From Actinomycetota bacterium (GTDB lineage Bacteria; Actinomycetota; Thermoleophilia; Solirubrobacterales; Solirubrobacteraceae): a stretch of DNA of 33,552 nt. A model generated the notes under the pieces. The model worked only from the letters and a program-made list of their open reading frames with translations. It searched no databases and was not told the DNA's origin. Both the position numbers and the translations under genes were made by a program. The stretch lies in assembly GCA_016781085.1 (NCBI GenBank), contig JADDQZ010000004.1, forward strand, positions 1-33,552, in the 5' to 3' direction. Below are positions 7,902 through 16,212 of the stretch, in pieces (position 1 is the first letter of the stretch; every line of letters begins with the position of its first letter).

Positions 7902-9230
7902 TCAGCCAGCTCTGGCCAGCAGGCGTTCCTCGCCCAACAGTGTCTGGCTGGTCGCCTTGGTGACGACAACCGGGACGACTTCACCAGGGCCGGCAAGGCC
8001 TTCGAAGTTGACAACCTTGTTATGCGGCGTGCGGCCGCGCAGCCGTGATGGATCAGTCCGTGACGTTCCCTCGACGAGCACGTCGACGGTGCGGCCCACG
8101 AAGCGCTGCGCGCGCTCGCGCGCTCGCCGTTGCACCACTTCGACCAGGCGCTCCATCCGCTCGACTTGAACCTCGTGTGGCACGAACCGGTCTTCGAACG
8201 TCGCGGCTTCGGTTCCGCGGCGGGGCGAATAAATGAACGTGAAGGCGCTGTCGAAACCGACTTCGTCGGCAACTTCCAGCGTCTCCCGGAATTCGGCTTC
8301 GGTCTCGCCCGGGAACCCGACGATGATGTCCGTCGTCAGCGAGACGTCGGGCACATGCTCACGGATGAGCGCGACGCGGTCCATGTAGCGAGCGCGGTCG
8401 TAGGTCCGGCGCATCTCCTTGAGCACCCGCGAGGAGCCCGCTTGCAGCGGTAGGTGAATGTGCGGACACAGCGACTCGAGCTCGGCGTGACAGCGAATCA
8501 CGTCTTCGCGCATGTCCTTGGGATGCGGACTTGTGTAGCGGATGCGGCCGAGCCCCTCGATCGAGTCCAGCCGGCGCAGCAGCTCGCTGAAAGACGAAGG
8601 CTGCGGACGCAGATCACGTCCGTACGAGTTGACGTTCTGGCCGAGCAGCGTCAACTCGTAGACGCCCTCGGCTGCGGATTTCTCCGCTTCGGCCACCAGC
8701 TCGTCGATGGGCCGGCTCACTTCCCGCCCACGGGTCGACGGGACGATGCAATACGAGCAGCGCAGGTTGCAGCCGACCGAGATCTGCATCCAGCCCTGGA
8801 ATTCGCGCGCTCGCTTGGCCGGCAGGTGGCCGGTGAAACCTTCGAACTCGAAGTAACCCTGCGCTGAAAGCGAGTCTGAAGTCAGGAACTCGGCGAGACG
8901 GTGCACCTGCCCCGGACCGAACGCTACGTCGACGAAGGGAAAGCGCGCGAAGACCTCGTCTTTGAGCGACTGCGCCCAGCACCCGCCGACGCCGATGACG
9001 CGGGTGGGATCGGCGCGCTTGAGGTGCTTGGCCTCGTGTAGATGGGCGATGAAGCGCTCATCCGCCTTCTCGCGGATCGAACAGGTGTTGAAGAGGATCA
9101 GGTCGGCGGCGGCGCGCTCTGGCGCTTCCCGATAGCCGAGCGACTCGAGCATGCCCTTCATGCGCTCGGAGTCGTGCTCGTTCATCTGACACCCGAAGGT
9201 GGTGACGTGGAAAGACTTGTGCGGCGCCAT
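7902..9230 (-). CDS. miaB: tRNA-2-methylthio-N6-dimethylallyladenosine synthase MiaB
   Basis: MiaB methylthiolates i6A37 in tRNA to ms2i6A37 using two Fe-S clusters. The 442-residue protein has the three N-terminal cluster cysteines (Cys14 in TFGCQMN, Cys50 in FNTCSIR, Cys84 in GGCWAQ) and the radical SAM CxxxCxxC at Cys154, Cys158 and Cys161 (CNLRCSYC). The TRAM domain at the C-terminus contains VDVLVEG and GRTPHNKVVNFEG. ATG 9230 is used. It sits 31 nt after rny and 33 nt before the Rv2578c-like gene, probably in one transcript. With miaA nearby, both steps of this tRNA modification are encoded in the window. Confidence 0.96.
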   Translation of the reverse strand: MAPHKSFHVTTFGCQMNEHDSERMKGMLESLGYREAPERAAADLILFNTCSIREKADERFIAHLHEAKHLKRADPTRVIGVGGCWAQSLKDEVFARFPFVDVAFGPGQVHRLAEFLTSDSLSAQGYFEFEGFTGHLPAKRAREFQGWMQISVGCNLRCSYCIVPSTRGREVSRPIDELVAEAEKSAAEGVYELTLLGQNVNSYGRDLRPQPSSFSELLRRLDSIEGLGRIRYTSPHPKDMREDVIRCHAELESLCPHIHLPLQAGSSRVLKEMRRTYDRARYMDRVALIREHVPDVSLTTDIIVGFPGETEAEFRETLEVADEVGFDSAFTFIYSPRRGTEAATFEDRFVPHEVQVERMERLVEVVQRRARERAQRFVGRTVDVLVEGTSRTDPSRLRGRTPHNKVVNFEGLAGPGEVVPVVVTKATSQTLLGEERLLARAG

Positions 9231-9261
9231 CGCCGCTACAGATTAGTTGCCGCTCCCGGCC

Positions 9262-10782
9262 TCAACGGGCGTAGTCGGTCGCCCGCGACTCCCGGATCAC
9301 GGTGACCTTGATCTGCCCCGGGTATTCGAGCTCCTGCTCGATCTCCCTGGCGATCTCATGCGAAAGCAACACGGCGCCGTCGTCGTCGAGGGCGTTGGGC
9401 GCCACCATGACACGAACCTCGCGACCGGCGTGCATGGCGTAGACCTTGTCGACGCCGTCGTGGCGCTCGGCGATGTGCTCTAGATCTCGCAGGCGCTTGA
9501 CGTACTGCTCGAGCGACTCGCCGCGCGCCCCGGGCCGGGCACCTGAAAGCGTGTCGGCAGTTTGGACGATCACCGCTTCGACGGTTTGGGGCTCGACCTC
9601 GTTGTGGTGGGCTTCTATGGCGTGCGCGACGGCTTCCGATTCGCCGTGACGCCGCGCGATCTGGCCGCCGATCAGCGCGTGTGGTCCCTCCACTTCATGC
9701 GTGACCGCTTTGCCGATGTCATGCAACAACGCCGCCCGGCGCGCGGTTCGCGCGGAAGCGCCGAGCTCGTGAGCCATCATCGCGGCGAGGTGGGCGCACT
9801 CCACAGAATGGGCTTGCACGCTTTGGCCGTAGCTGGTCCGGTACTTCAGGCGCCCGAGGATCTTGATGAGCTCCGGCGCAAGCCCGTGGACGTTGGCTTC
9901 AAAAGCCGCCTGCTGGCCAGATTCGAGGATGTGGGCTTCGAGTTCGATCTTGGCTTGCTCGTAGGTTTCCTCGATGCGGGCGGGTTGGATGCGCCCGTCT
10001 TGCAGGAGCTTTTCCAGCGTCATCCGGGCAAGCTCGCGTCGTACGCCGTCGAACGCCGACAGCACCACAGCGTTCGGCGTGTCATCGATGATGAAGTCGA
10101 CGCCGGTCAGATGCTCAAGCGCTCGGATGTTGCGCCCTTCACGACCGATGATGCGTCCTTTCATGTCGTCGGAGGGCAACTGGACGACCGAAACCGTCGT
10201 CTCACACGCGTGTCCGGCGGCGAGGCGCTGCATTGCCGTGGCCAAGACGCTGCGCGCCTTTCGCGCTGCTTCGAGCTTGGCTTCGCCCTCTATCTGGCGC
10301 ACTATGCGCGCCTTCTCATGACGCGCCTCGTCTTCGACACGTTGCAGCAGCAGTTGTCGTGCCTGGGCCGCGCCGATCCCCGAAACCCGCTCTAATTCCT
10401 GCAGCTGCGTCTGCTGAGCCTGCGCGAGCTGACGCTCGCGTTCCTGTAGCTGCTCCTCTCGCTCTCGGAGCGACGCGTCCAGGCGTGACAGTGCCGTCTC
10501 GGTCGCCACCACCCTCTCTTCCCGCCGCGCCATGCCATCCGCGCGGAAGGTGAGATCGGAGTCGGCAGCGGCGCGCGAATCGTCAGCGGCGGGAATCGAC
10601 TCAGTCGCACTCCCTGCGTCCGTAGTCGCCTCGGGTGCCGATGGAGTCGCGACGGGCGTGGCATCGAGGCGCCCCACGGCGCGCCCGTTGCGACCAGGCG
10701 CGGCCACAGGACTTCTGAGCAAGAGTGCGGCGGCGCCGATCAGACCCAGCGCCACGACGACCGCAGCGATCAGGATCTCCAT
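9262..10782 (-). CDS. rny: ribonuclease Y
   Basis: RNase Y is a membrane-anchored endoribonuclease that starts mRNA decay. The 506-residue protein has an N-terminal membrane helix (2-23), a low-complexity stretch (24-90), a coiled coil rich in Glu, Gln and Arg (about 90-185), a KH domain with GRIIGREGRNIR (209-220) and an HD domain with LLHDIGK (His354, Asp355). ATG 10782 is preceded by GGGGAG at good spacing. The linker between the membrane helix and the coiled coil is rich in Ala, Thr and Pro. With the RNase J gene at the right end of the window, both main Gram-positive-type mRNA decay enzymes are present. Confidence 0.96.
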   Translation of the reverse strand: MEILIAAVVVALGLIGAAALLLRSPVAAPGRNGRAVGRLDATPVATPSAPEATTDAGSATESIPAADDSRAAADSDLTFRADGMARREERVVATETALSRLDASLREREEQLQERERQLAQAQQTQLQELERVSGIGAAQARQLLLQRVEDEARHEKARIVRQIEGEAKLEAARKARSVLATAMQRLAAGHACETTVSVVQLPSDDMKGRIIGREGRNIRALEHLTGVDFIIDDTPNAVVLSAFDGVRRELARMTLEKLLQDGRIQPARIEETYEQAKIELEAHILESGQQAAFEANVHGLAPELIKILGRLKYRTSYGQSVQAHSVECAHLAAMMAHELGASARTARRAALLHDIGKAVTHEVEGPHALIGGQIARRHGESEAVAHAIEAHHNEVEPQTVEAVIVQTADTLSGARPGARGESLEQYVKRLRDLEHIAERHDGVDKVYAMHAGREVRVMVAPNALDDDGAVLLSHEIAREIEQELEYPGQIKVTVIRESRATDYAR

Positions 10783-11128
10783 GGCCGCTCCCCGTTGATC
10801 GCTCGCATGTCTCGCCGTGCTCCCTTGCGCGTTTGGAGGCGGCAGGCCGAAGCGCTCTCGGCACGACGCAGAGATGAAGCGAACAAGCCGACCCAGCAGC
10901 CGGGAAGGCTTGTATTCAGTTGGCGGCTAGAAAGAGCGGTAGTGGTTCGGCGAGAGGTCCAAGGACCGTGAATTCAAGAAGTGGTGAGCCGTCGAAGCTG
11001 AAGTTGCTTGGGTTCTGCGAAGCGTGTCAATGCTGGGAATCGGACACCGAAAGGCGCCGGTCTGTCGCTGTTTACGTCGTACTACCCCGCACAAGCGGAT
11101 TGACAACTCTGACCATGCGCGATGCCGG
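10783..11128. other. 346-bp gap between recX and rny, no gene seen
   Basis: I see no convincing coding frame here. On the minus strand, which would lead into rny, there is a short hairpin CCGC-TTGT-GCGG preceded by TTGTCA, and a separate TTGACA (11030-11025), but neither has a good -10 at the right distance. The region probably carries an rny promoter and leader. The size stands out because other gaps in the recA-to-miaB series are 13-31 nt. Confidence 0.4.
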
Positions 11129-11689
11129 TCAATCGAAGTCAGCATGCCGGCGAAGCGCTTCGTACGCGACCTCGGGTTCATATCCGCGTCGCAGCAGGAC
11201 CCCCAGCGCACGTGTCCGATCCCGAGGGTCTCCGAGCGGCGATGAGAAGCGGCGATGCAGCAAGGAAATGGCGGCAACGAGCTCGCTCTCGCGGTCCTGC
11301 TCGCCGACCGCCGCAGCTATGTGCTCGGACGCAACCCCGAGCGCCATCAGCCGGCGCTCGATCCGTTCGGCTCCCCATGAGTCCAGCCTGCGTCGGTCCT
11401 CGGCAAAGCGCTGCGCATAGCCGGCGTCGTCGAGGTAACCGCCGTCGCTCAACTCCACCACCACCGCGTCTATCTCATTAGGGTCGACGCGCTTGCCGGC
11501 GAGGATGTCGCGCAGTTCAGACACCGTCCGGTCACGACGGTTGAGTGCTCGCCATGCGACATCGCGAGCATGCTGGAGCCGAGCCTCGGGATCCAGAAGC
11601 CTTTCGGCGGAGCGGACAGCGGGGTCGACCGACCACCTCTGTCCGTAATCGCGCTCTTCTGAACCTGTGCCGGGGCTCGGGATCCGCAT
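11129..11689 (-). CDS. recX: regulatory protein RecX
   Basis: RecX binds RecA filaments and modulates recombination and the SOS response. The 186-residue protein has the RecX three-helix repeats: ALNRRDRTVSELRDILAGK, then VVELSDGGYLDDAGYAQRFA with ERRLMALGV, and a third repeat ending RRGYEPEVAYEALRR. The N-terminal 35 residues are a poorly conserved extension. It starts 13 nt after the recA stop with a weak SD, so it is probably cotranscribed with recA, as in most actinobacteria. Confidence 0.93.
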   Translation of the reverse strand: MRIPSPGTGSEERDYGQRWSVDPAVRSAERLLDPEARLQHARDVAWRALNRRDRTVSELRDILAGKRVDPNEIDAVVVELSDGGYLDDAGYAQRFAEDRRRLDSWGAERIERRLMALGVASEHIAAAVGEQDRESELVAAISLLHRRFSSPLGDPRDRTRALGVLLRRGYEPEVAYEALRRHADFD

Positions 11690-11702
11690 TGGACTTAGGG
11701 CG

Positions 11703-12791
11703 TCAGGCAGCCTTGGCCGCGAGAATGGCCTCGGCCTCGTCGCCTCCGTCGGGCCGGTCGATCGGTGCCACTAGATCCTGCCCGATCCCTAGCGCGGCGT
11801 AGACCTTGGCTTCGATCTCCTTGGCTACCTCGACGTGCTGGTCGAGGTACGCCTTGGCGTTGTTGCGGCCCTGGCCGAGACGGTCGTCGCCATAAGAGAA
11901 AAACGATCCCGACTTGGTGACGATGTTGTGCTCGATGCCGAGGTCAAGGATGCAGCCAGAAGACGAGATGCCCTTGCCGAACTCGATGTCGAACTCGGCT
12001 TGACGGAACGGCGCCGCGACCTTGTTCTTGACGACTTTGACGCGAACACGGTTGCCAACTGCTTCCGTCCCGTCCTTGATCGTCTCGATCCGGCGTACGT
12101 CAAGCCGTTGAGACGAGTAGAACTTCAGCGCGCGGCCGCCTGGCTGCGTTTCCGGTGAGCCGAACATCACACCCACCTTCTCGCGAATCTGGTTGGTGAA
12201 CAGGCAGAGCGTCTGCGTGCGGTTGAGGTTTGCGGCGAGCTTGCGCATCGCTTGAGACATCATCCGTGCCTGCAGACCGACTGTCTGGTCGCCCATCTGG
12301 CCTTCGAGCTCTGCGCGCGGGGTCAGCGCCGCGACGGAGTCGACGGCGACGATGTCGACGGCCCCGGAGCGCACGAGCATGTCGGCGATTTCAAGTGCCT
12401 GCTCGCCGTGATCGGGTTGCGAGACGAGCAGTTCGTCGATGTTGACGCCGATCTCACGAGCGTAAAGCGGGTCCATCGCATGTTCGGCATCGATGAAGGC
12501 GCAGACGCCACCGAGCTTCTGAGCTTCGGCCAGCACGTGGTAGACGAGCGTCGTCTTGCCGGATGACTCTGGCCCGTAGACCTCAACGATCCGGCCGCGC
12601 GGCATGCCGCCGATGCCCAGCGCGAGATCTAGCGACAGCGCTCCGGTCGGAATGGCGTCCACCTTTACTTGGGCGCCTTCGTCGCCCATCCGCATGACCG
12701 AACCCTTGCCGAACTGGCGCTCTATCTGCGTGAGTGCGCCGCTCAATGCGGCGTCGCGGGCCTTGTTGGCCGTGGTGTTTTGGGTGGCCAT
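11703..12791 (-). CDS. recA: recombinase RecA
   Basis: RecA polymerises on single-stranded DNA, performs strand exchange and activates LexA self-cleavage. The 362-residue product begins [16 protein letters not shown] and has Walker A GPESSGKT (73-80), [13 protein letters not shown], Walker [11 protein letters not shown], and [21 protein letters not shown] around loop L2. It ends in an acidic, Ala-rich tail. There is no intein. ATG 12791 is preferred over an upstream start at 12821 on homology; AGAGGAG lies upstream at about 11 nt spacing. The gene is divergent from a methyltransferase gene, and a long palindrome lies in the gap. Confidence 0.98.
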   Translation of the reverse strand: MATQNTTANKARDAALSGALTQIERQFGKGSVMRMGDEGAQVKVDAIPTGALSLDLALGIGGMPRGRIVEVYGPESSGKTTLVYHVLAEAQKLGGVCAFIDAEHAMDPLYAREIGVNIDELLVSQPDHGEQALEIADMLVRSGAVDIVAVDSVAALTPRAELEGQMGDQTVGLQARMMSQAMRKLAANLNRTQTLCLFTNQIREKVGVMFGSPETQPGGRALKFYSSQRLDVRRIETIKDGTEAVGNRVRVKVVKNKVAAPFRQAEFDIEFGKGISSSGCILDLGIEHNIVTKSGSFFSYGDDRLGQGRNNAKAYLDQHVEVAKEIEAKVYAALGIGQDLVAPIDRPDGGDEAEAILAAKAA

Positions 12792-12916
12792 CGGTACGGG
12801 TGCTCCTCTTACTCGGCTCAATTGCAGCTCACCCTAGGCGCGCCGCCGGACAGAAACCGAGGCTGGTGCAAGAGGCGTCACAAGGCAACGCACGAGTGCT
12901 CCAGACGTGTACAGAC

Positions 12917-12945
12917 TGGAAATCCTGTCGCCCATGACGTACGAT
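12917..12945 (+). promoter_or_regulatory. candidate leaderless promoter for the methyltransferase gene
   Basis: TGGAAA (12917-12922) and TACGAT (12940-12945) are 17 nt apart. The -10 ends 8 nt before ATG 12954, so transcription could begin at the start codon. There is no SD before this ATG, which fits leaderless expression as is common in actinobacteria. The -10 lies inside the palindrome. Confidence 0.4.
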
Positions 12946-12956
12946 TGTACGTCATG
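12933..12956. promoter_or_regulatory. perfect palindrome, candidate LexA-type operator
   Basis: The sequence is CATGACGTAC-GATT-GTACGTCATG: 10-bp perfect arms (12933-12942 and 12947-12956) around 4 nt. The core GTAC-N4-GTAC fits the pattern reported for cyanobacterial LexA boxes (RGTACNNNDGTWCB) except the first base. It covers the methyltransferase start codon. It also contains TACGAT (12940-12945) on the plus strand and TACAAT (12949-12944) on the minus strand, both -10-like, so a bound repressor would block both directions. Which protein binds is inference. Confidence 0.6.
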
Positions 12957-13637
12957 ACGGACACAAGCAGCGCGATTGCGACATTCAACGATCAAGCCGC
13001 AGGCTATGAGTCTCAACGGCGGCGCCTCGTTCCTCCCTTCGACGAGTTCTACGGGACCGCGGTAAGTGCGCTTGACCTCGCAGGCCGCCCGCTACGGGAG
13101 ATCCTCGATCTAGGAGCCGGCACCGGACTGCTTTCACGACGCGTCAAAGCCGCTCAGCCCCAAGCACGGTTGACGCTGCTCGACGGCGCCCCAGCGATGC
13201 TCGCCGAAGCCCGTCGCGCCTTGGGCGGCGATGCGCAATACCTGCAAGCAGATCTCATCGATCCTCTTGCCCCCGGTCCCTGGGACGCGGTGGTCAGCGC
13301 GCTCGCGATCCACCACCTCGACGACGACGGCAAGCGTCGCCTGTTTGCGGGAATCCACGCCGAGCTGGCGCCGGGCGGAATCTTCGTCAACGCCGAGCAA
13401 GTCGCAGGACCGTCCGCTCTGTTTCACGACGTCTACGTGGCCTGGCATGCCCGTGAAGCCGAGCGCGCTGGCGTGACACCCGACGAATGGACCGCCTCGC
13501 AAGAGCGGATGCGCCTTGACCGCTGGGCAAGCGTCGAGCATCAGCTCACGTGGTTGCGCGAAGCCGGCTTTCCCGACGTCGACTGCCTCTACAAGCATCA
13601 CTGTTTCGCCGTGCTCGTAGCTCGACGCGCCGGCTGA
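12954..13637 (+). CDS. class I SAM-dependent methyltransferase
   Basis: The 227-residue protein has the class I methyltransferase fold: motif I LDLGAGTGLLS (51-61), an acidic residue ending the next strand (TLLDGAP), LQADLIDP, and WDAVVSALAIHHLDDDGKR as motif IV. The following ELAPGGIFVNAEQ is typical of UbiE/Methyltransf_25-like enzymes. The substrate cannot be predicted. ATG 12954 has no SD, and the upstream palindrome and -10 suggest leaderless, repressed expression. It is divergent from recA and converges on thpR with only 6 nt between stops. The shared upstream region raises the possibility of co-regulation with recA. Confidence 0.88.
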   Translation: MTDTSSAIATFNDQAAGYESQRRRLVPPFDEFYGTAVSALDLAGRPLREILDLGAGTGLLSRRVKAAQPQARLTLLDGAPAMLAEARRALGGDAQYLQADLIDPLAPGPWDAVVSALAIHHLDDDGKRRLFAGIHAELAPGGIFVNAEQVAGPSALFHDVYVAWHAREAERAGVTPDEWTASQERMRLDRWASVEHQLTWLREAGFPDVDCLYKHHCFAVLVARRAG

Positions 13638-13643
13638 GCGCGC

Positions 13644-14171
13644 TCACACGCGAACGGAAGCCAGCGGCTCGTACCGAGAACCGCCTGGAGCCGGCACTGA
13701 GCGGTACAGCGTGACTCGATCGGCTTGGAACTCGTGCCGCGGCCAGGTCGGCTCCGGAAACTCGCCCAGCTCGCCGCGAGTCCGCCTGGCCACCGTCACG
13801 TGAGGGCGAAAACGCCGGCGCTCCGGCTGCCACAGCCCTTCAGCGGCCAACGCCTCCCCGAGCCGGCCCTGTAACGCCGAAAGCCCGCCGGCGGAGTCGT
13901 TGATTTCGACAGCCGCCACGCGTGGGCGCCTTGGCGGGAGCGTGATCAGGCCTCCTAACGTCAGCGGGCTCAAGCGAGGGGTCGCGCGCTCGAGTATCGA
14001 GGAGATCGCCCCCACGTCTTCAGCCGGCCTCTCTCCGACGAAGACCAGCGTCACGTGCAGATTTTCGCGCGCAACCGCTCGCCAGCCACCGGAGGCGGCC
14101 AAGGAGGCGCCGTAGCGTTGAAGCGCGTCCCGCACAACCGCCGGAATGTCGGCGGCCACGAACAGCCTCAC
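13644..14171 (-). CDS. thpR: RNA 2',3'-cyclic phosphodiesterase ThpR
   Basis: This is a 2H-phosphoesterase of 175 residues with the two signature motifs: LHVTLVF (38-44) and RPHVTVAR (122-129). The N-terminal [10 protein letters not shown] is typical of the 2'-5' RNA ligase/ThpR group, which hydrolyses 2',3'-cyclic phosphates; the physiological RNA substrate is usually unknown. GTG 14171 overlaps the cinA stop (GTGA), indicating translational coupling. It ends 6 nt from the convergent methyltransferase stop. Confidence 0.93.
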   Translation of the reverse strand: MRLFVAADIPAVVRDALQRYGASLAASGGWRAVARENLHVTLVFVGERPAEDVGAISSILERATPRLSPLTLGGLITLPPRRPRVAAVEINDSAGGLSALQGRLGEALAAEGLWQPERRRFRPHVTVARRTRGELGEFPEPTWPRHEFQADRVTLYRSVPAPGGSRYEPLASVRV

Positions 14172-15460
14172 CGGCCGGGCACGTCGTCGTGGCCTTCGAG
14201 CAAGCGACGAACCATGTGCATCGCCACCGTGGTGCTGCGCTCGCGGATCATCGCTCGCTCACCTGGCAGACGCACCGTCCGATCGATCCGCCTGCCCTCT
14301 AAGGCCGCGCTCAGGCAGACAGTGCCGACCGGCTTGTTCTCGCTGCCGCCGCCCGGCCCAGCGACACCCGTGATCCCCACGCCGACGGCGGCGTCAAAGC
14401 GCGTGCGTGCTGCGTCGGCTAGCGCACCGGCAACTTGGACAGAAACCGCGCCGTGGTCGGCGAGCAACTCCGGAGGCACGCCCGCCAGGGCGATCTTGGC
14501 TTCGTTGGCGTAGACGACCAATCCGCCGAAGACGTAGGCCGACGACCCTGGGCGGTCGGTCAGCCGTGCGGCCAGCATTCCGCCGGTGCACGATTCCGCG
14601 GTGGCGATAGACCGGTCGGAGAGCAGCTCCGCGACCTTGTCGTCGACCGTCTTGCCGTCAGGAGAAAACAGCACATCGCCGTGACGAGCGGCGAGCGCGG
14701 CCGCAAATGACCGGTAGGTCTCAGCCGCTTGGAGGCGAAACAGCGTCGCTATCTCGATCTCGCCGCGCCGCAGGCAAGTGGTCACTTCGAGCCCGTCGAA
14801 GGAGATTCCCGTGCCTTCGAGTTCACGCAACGAACGGGCCAGCTCGGCTTCGGGAATCCCGAACAAGCGCATGAAACGTCGCTCCAGGGGCTCTGCTCGG
14901 GCGAGCACGGACCGCACCGCCTCTGTGTTGAGCGCTTCGCGCCACATCGGCTGAAGCTCTCGCGGAGGGCCAGGCAGCACGATGACCGTCGGACGTCCCG
15001 GCTGCGTGCTCTGCACCACGAGCCCCGGCGCCGTCCCGACCGGCTCCAGGATGTCGGCTCCCTCGGGGATGATCGCCTGCTTGCGATTACCGGCCCGCAT
15101 GGCTTGCTCATCGACGCCCCGCATTCCGCGCGACAAGCGCTCCAGAATGGTCCATATCCGCTGCTCAAGCGCCTCGTCGAGAGCCATGTTGCGCCCGGTG
15201 AAGTCCGCCACCACTTCGGCGGTCAAGTCGTCGGCGGTCGGACCCAGACCGCCCGAGGTGACAATCAGATCGACTTGCTGGGCGGCGAGGAACTCAAGCA
15301 CCGCGCGCAGGTCGTCGCGGCGATCTCCGACGACGCTTACCTGGGCCACCGTCGCCCCGAGCTCGCGCAGCTTCTGGGATACCCACGGTCCGTTGGCGTC
15401 GGAAATGATCCCGGTGAGGACCTCGGTGCCGGTGACGACCACCGCGGCGCGCAGGCTCAT
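14168..15460 (-). CDS. cinA: CinA, competence/damage-inducible protein (MoCF + PncC domains)
   Basis: The 430-residue protein has an N-terminal MoCF-type domain with [18 protein letters not shown] (7-24) and [15 protein letters not shown] central KH-like region follows, and the C-terminal nicotinamide-nucleotide amidase (PncC) domain has [20 protein letters not shown] and [10 protein letters not shown]. In other bacteria CinA carries NMN deamidase and ADP-ribose pyrophosphatase activities in pyridine nucleotide recycling. It overlaps the RodZ-like gene by 4 nt upstream (ATGA) and thpR by 4 nt downstream. The position just upstream of recA is an old and widespread arrangement. Confidence 0.95.
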   Translation of the reverse strand: MSLRAAVVVTGTEVLTGIISDANGPWVSQKLRELGATVAQVSVVGDRRDDLRAVLEFLAAQQVDLIVTSGGLGPTADDLTAEVVADFTGRNMALDEALEQRIWTILERLSRGMRGVDEQAMRAGNRKQAIIPEGADILEPVGTAPGLVVQSTQPGRPTVIVLPGPPRELQPMWREALNTEAVRSVLARAEPLERRFMRLFGIPEAELARSLRELEGTGISFDGLEVTTCLRRGEIEIATLFRLQAAETYRSFAAALAARHGDVLFSPDGKTVDDKVAELLSDRSIATAESCTGGMLAARLTDRPGSSAYVFGGLVVYANEAKIALAGVPPELLADHGAVSVQVAGALADAARTRFDAAVGVGITGVAGPGGGSENKPVGTVCLSAALEGRRIDRTVRLPGERAMIRERSTTVAMHMVRRLLEGHDDVPGR

Positions 15461-16197
15461 CGGCAGCGCGGCGTCCGGGCCGCGGGCAGCTGGCGGGGAG
15501 CTTCGCCGGGGCGCACCTCGAAGCCGATCGGGCGACTGCCTCCGCGCACCTGCACGAGCTTTTTGCCGACTCGCATCCGTGCGCCGCCGCGCGAAAAGCC
15601 CACGCGCAGGCGCGCGCCGTGGAAGGGGCCCACGCGCTCGCCCTTCGACAGCCGCCGTACTGTTCCGATCTCGCGCCCGCGCGCGTCCTGTACACAGACC
15701 CTCACCGCTCGGCTGGCGACGACCGTCAACCTGACGCTTGCGTTCTGCTTTGAACGGCCTGACGTCGGCGTTGCGGCTTGCTCGCCGCGCGCGCTGCCCT
15801 CGTCACCGGTGTTACCTGTCTGGCGGCTCCCTACGAAGTAGAAGGTACCGATGGCAAGCCCGACGAGCGCCAGCAGGACCACCCAGGGAAGCAGCGGCCG
15901 ACGGCGGCGTCGCTTTCCGCGAGCTGCCCCGGACGCAAACGGCATCAGATCGCCCGAAGTCGGGCGTTCGTAGCGCTGCTTGTACTCCTCCACGAGCGAG
16001 CGTGCATCGAGTTCGAGGTACTCCGCGTAAGTACGCAGGAAGGTCTTGACGAACGTCGGACCCGGCAGCAGATCCCATTCCTCGTTTTCAAGCGCGCGCA
16101 GATACTTGGCACGGATCCTTGTGGCCGCCTCCACTTGCGCCATGTCTATCCGGTTGCGCATGCGCGCGTCACGAAGAGCTTCCCCGATGTCGGACAT
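15457..16197 (-). CDS. RodZ-like HTH membrane protein (DUF4115)
   Basis: The 246-residue protein has a cytoplasmic HTH_25 domain (1-75: [54 protein letters not shown]), a basic patch GKRRRRRP, one membrane helix ([20 protein letters not shown], about 102-121), a Ser/Thr-rich linker and a C-terminal DUF4115-like domain (about 150-225). This is the architecture of RodZ/YmfM, which links MreB to the envelope in rod-shaped cells. It lies between ftsK (15 nt gap) and cinA (4 nt overlap), exactly where ymfM sits in Bacillus. A role in cell shape is inferred from architecture and synteny. Confidence 0.88.
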   Translation of the reverse strand: MSDIGEALRDARMRNRIDMAQVEAATRIRAKYLRALENEEWDLLPGPTFVKTFLRTYAEYLELDARSLVEEYKQRYERPTSGDLMPFASGAARGKRRRRRPLLPWVVLLALVGLAIGTFYFVGSRQTGNTGDEGSARGEQAATPTSGRSKQNASVRLTVVASRAVRVCVQDARGREIGTVRRLSKGERVGPFHGARLRVGFSRGGARMRVGKKLVQVRGGSRPIGFEVRPGEAPRQLPAARTPRCR

Positions 16198-16212
16198 CAG
16201 CCGGCCCGAAGG

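Noticed and set aside
11100-11123. TTGACA on the plus strand at 11100-11105 as a promoter
   Set aside because: There is no -10-like hexamer at 16-18 nt and no plus-strand gene downstream.
11703-12791. Intein in recA
   Set aside because: The RecA protein is continuous and of normal length, with Walker A, Walker B and L2 regions uninterrupted.
12669-12953. Upstream extension of the methyltransferase into recA
   Set aside because: The extension is antisense to the recA 5' end and has no homology-like sequence; the family-like start is at 12954.
14729-15841. 370-residue open frame on the plus strand
   Set aside because: It lies opposite cinA and the RodZ-like gene, has no recognisable motif and is His/Arg-rich as antisense frames typically are.
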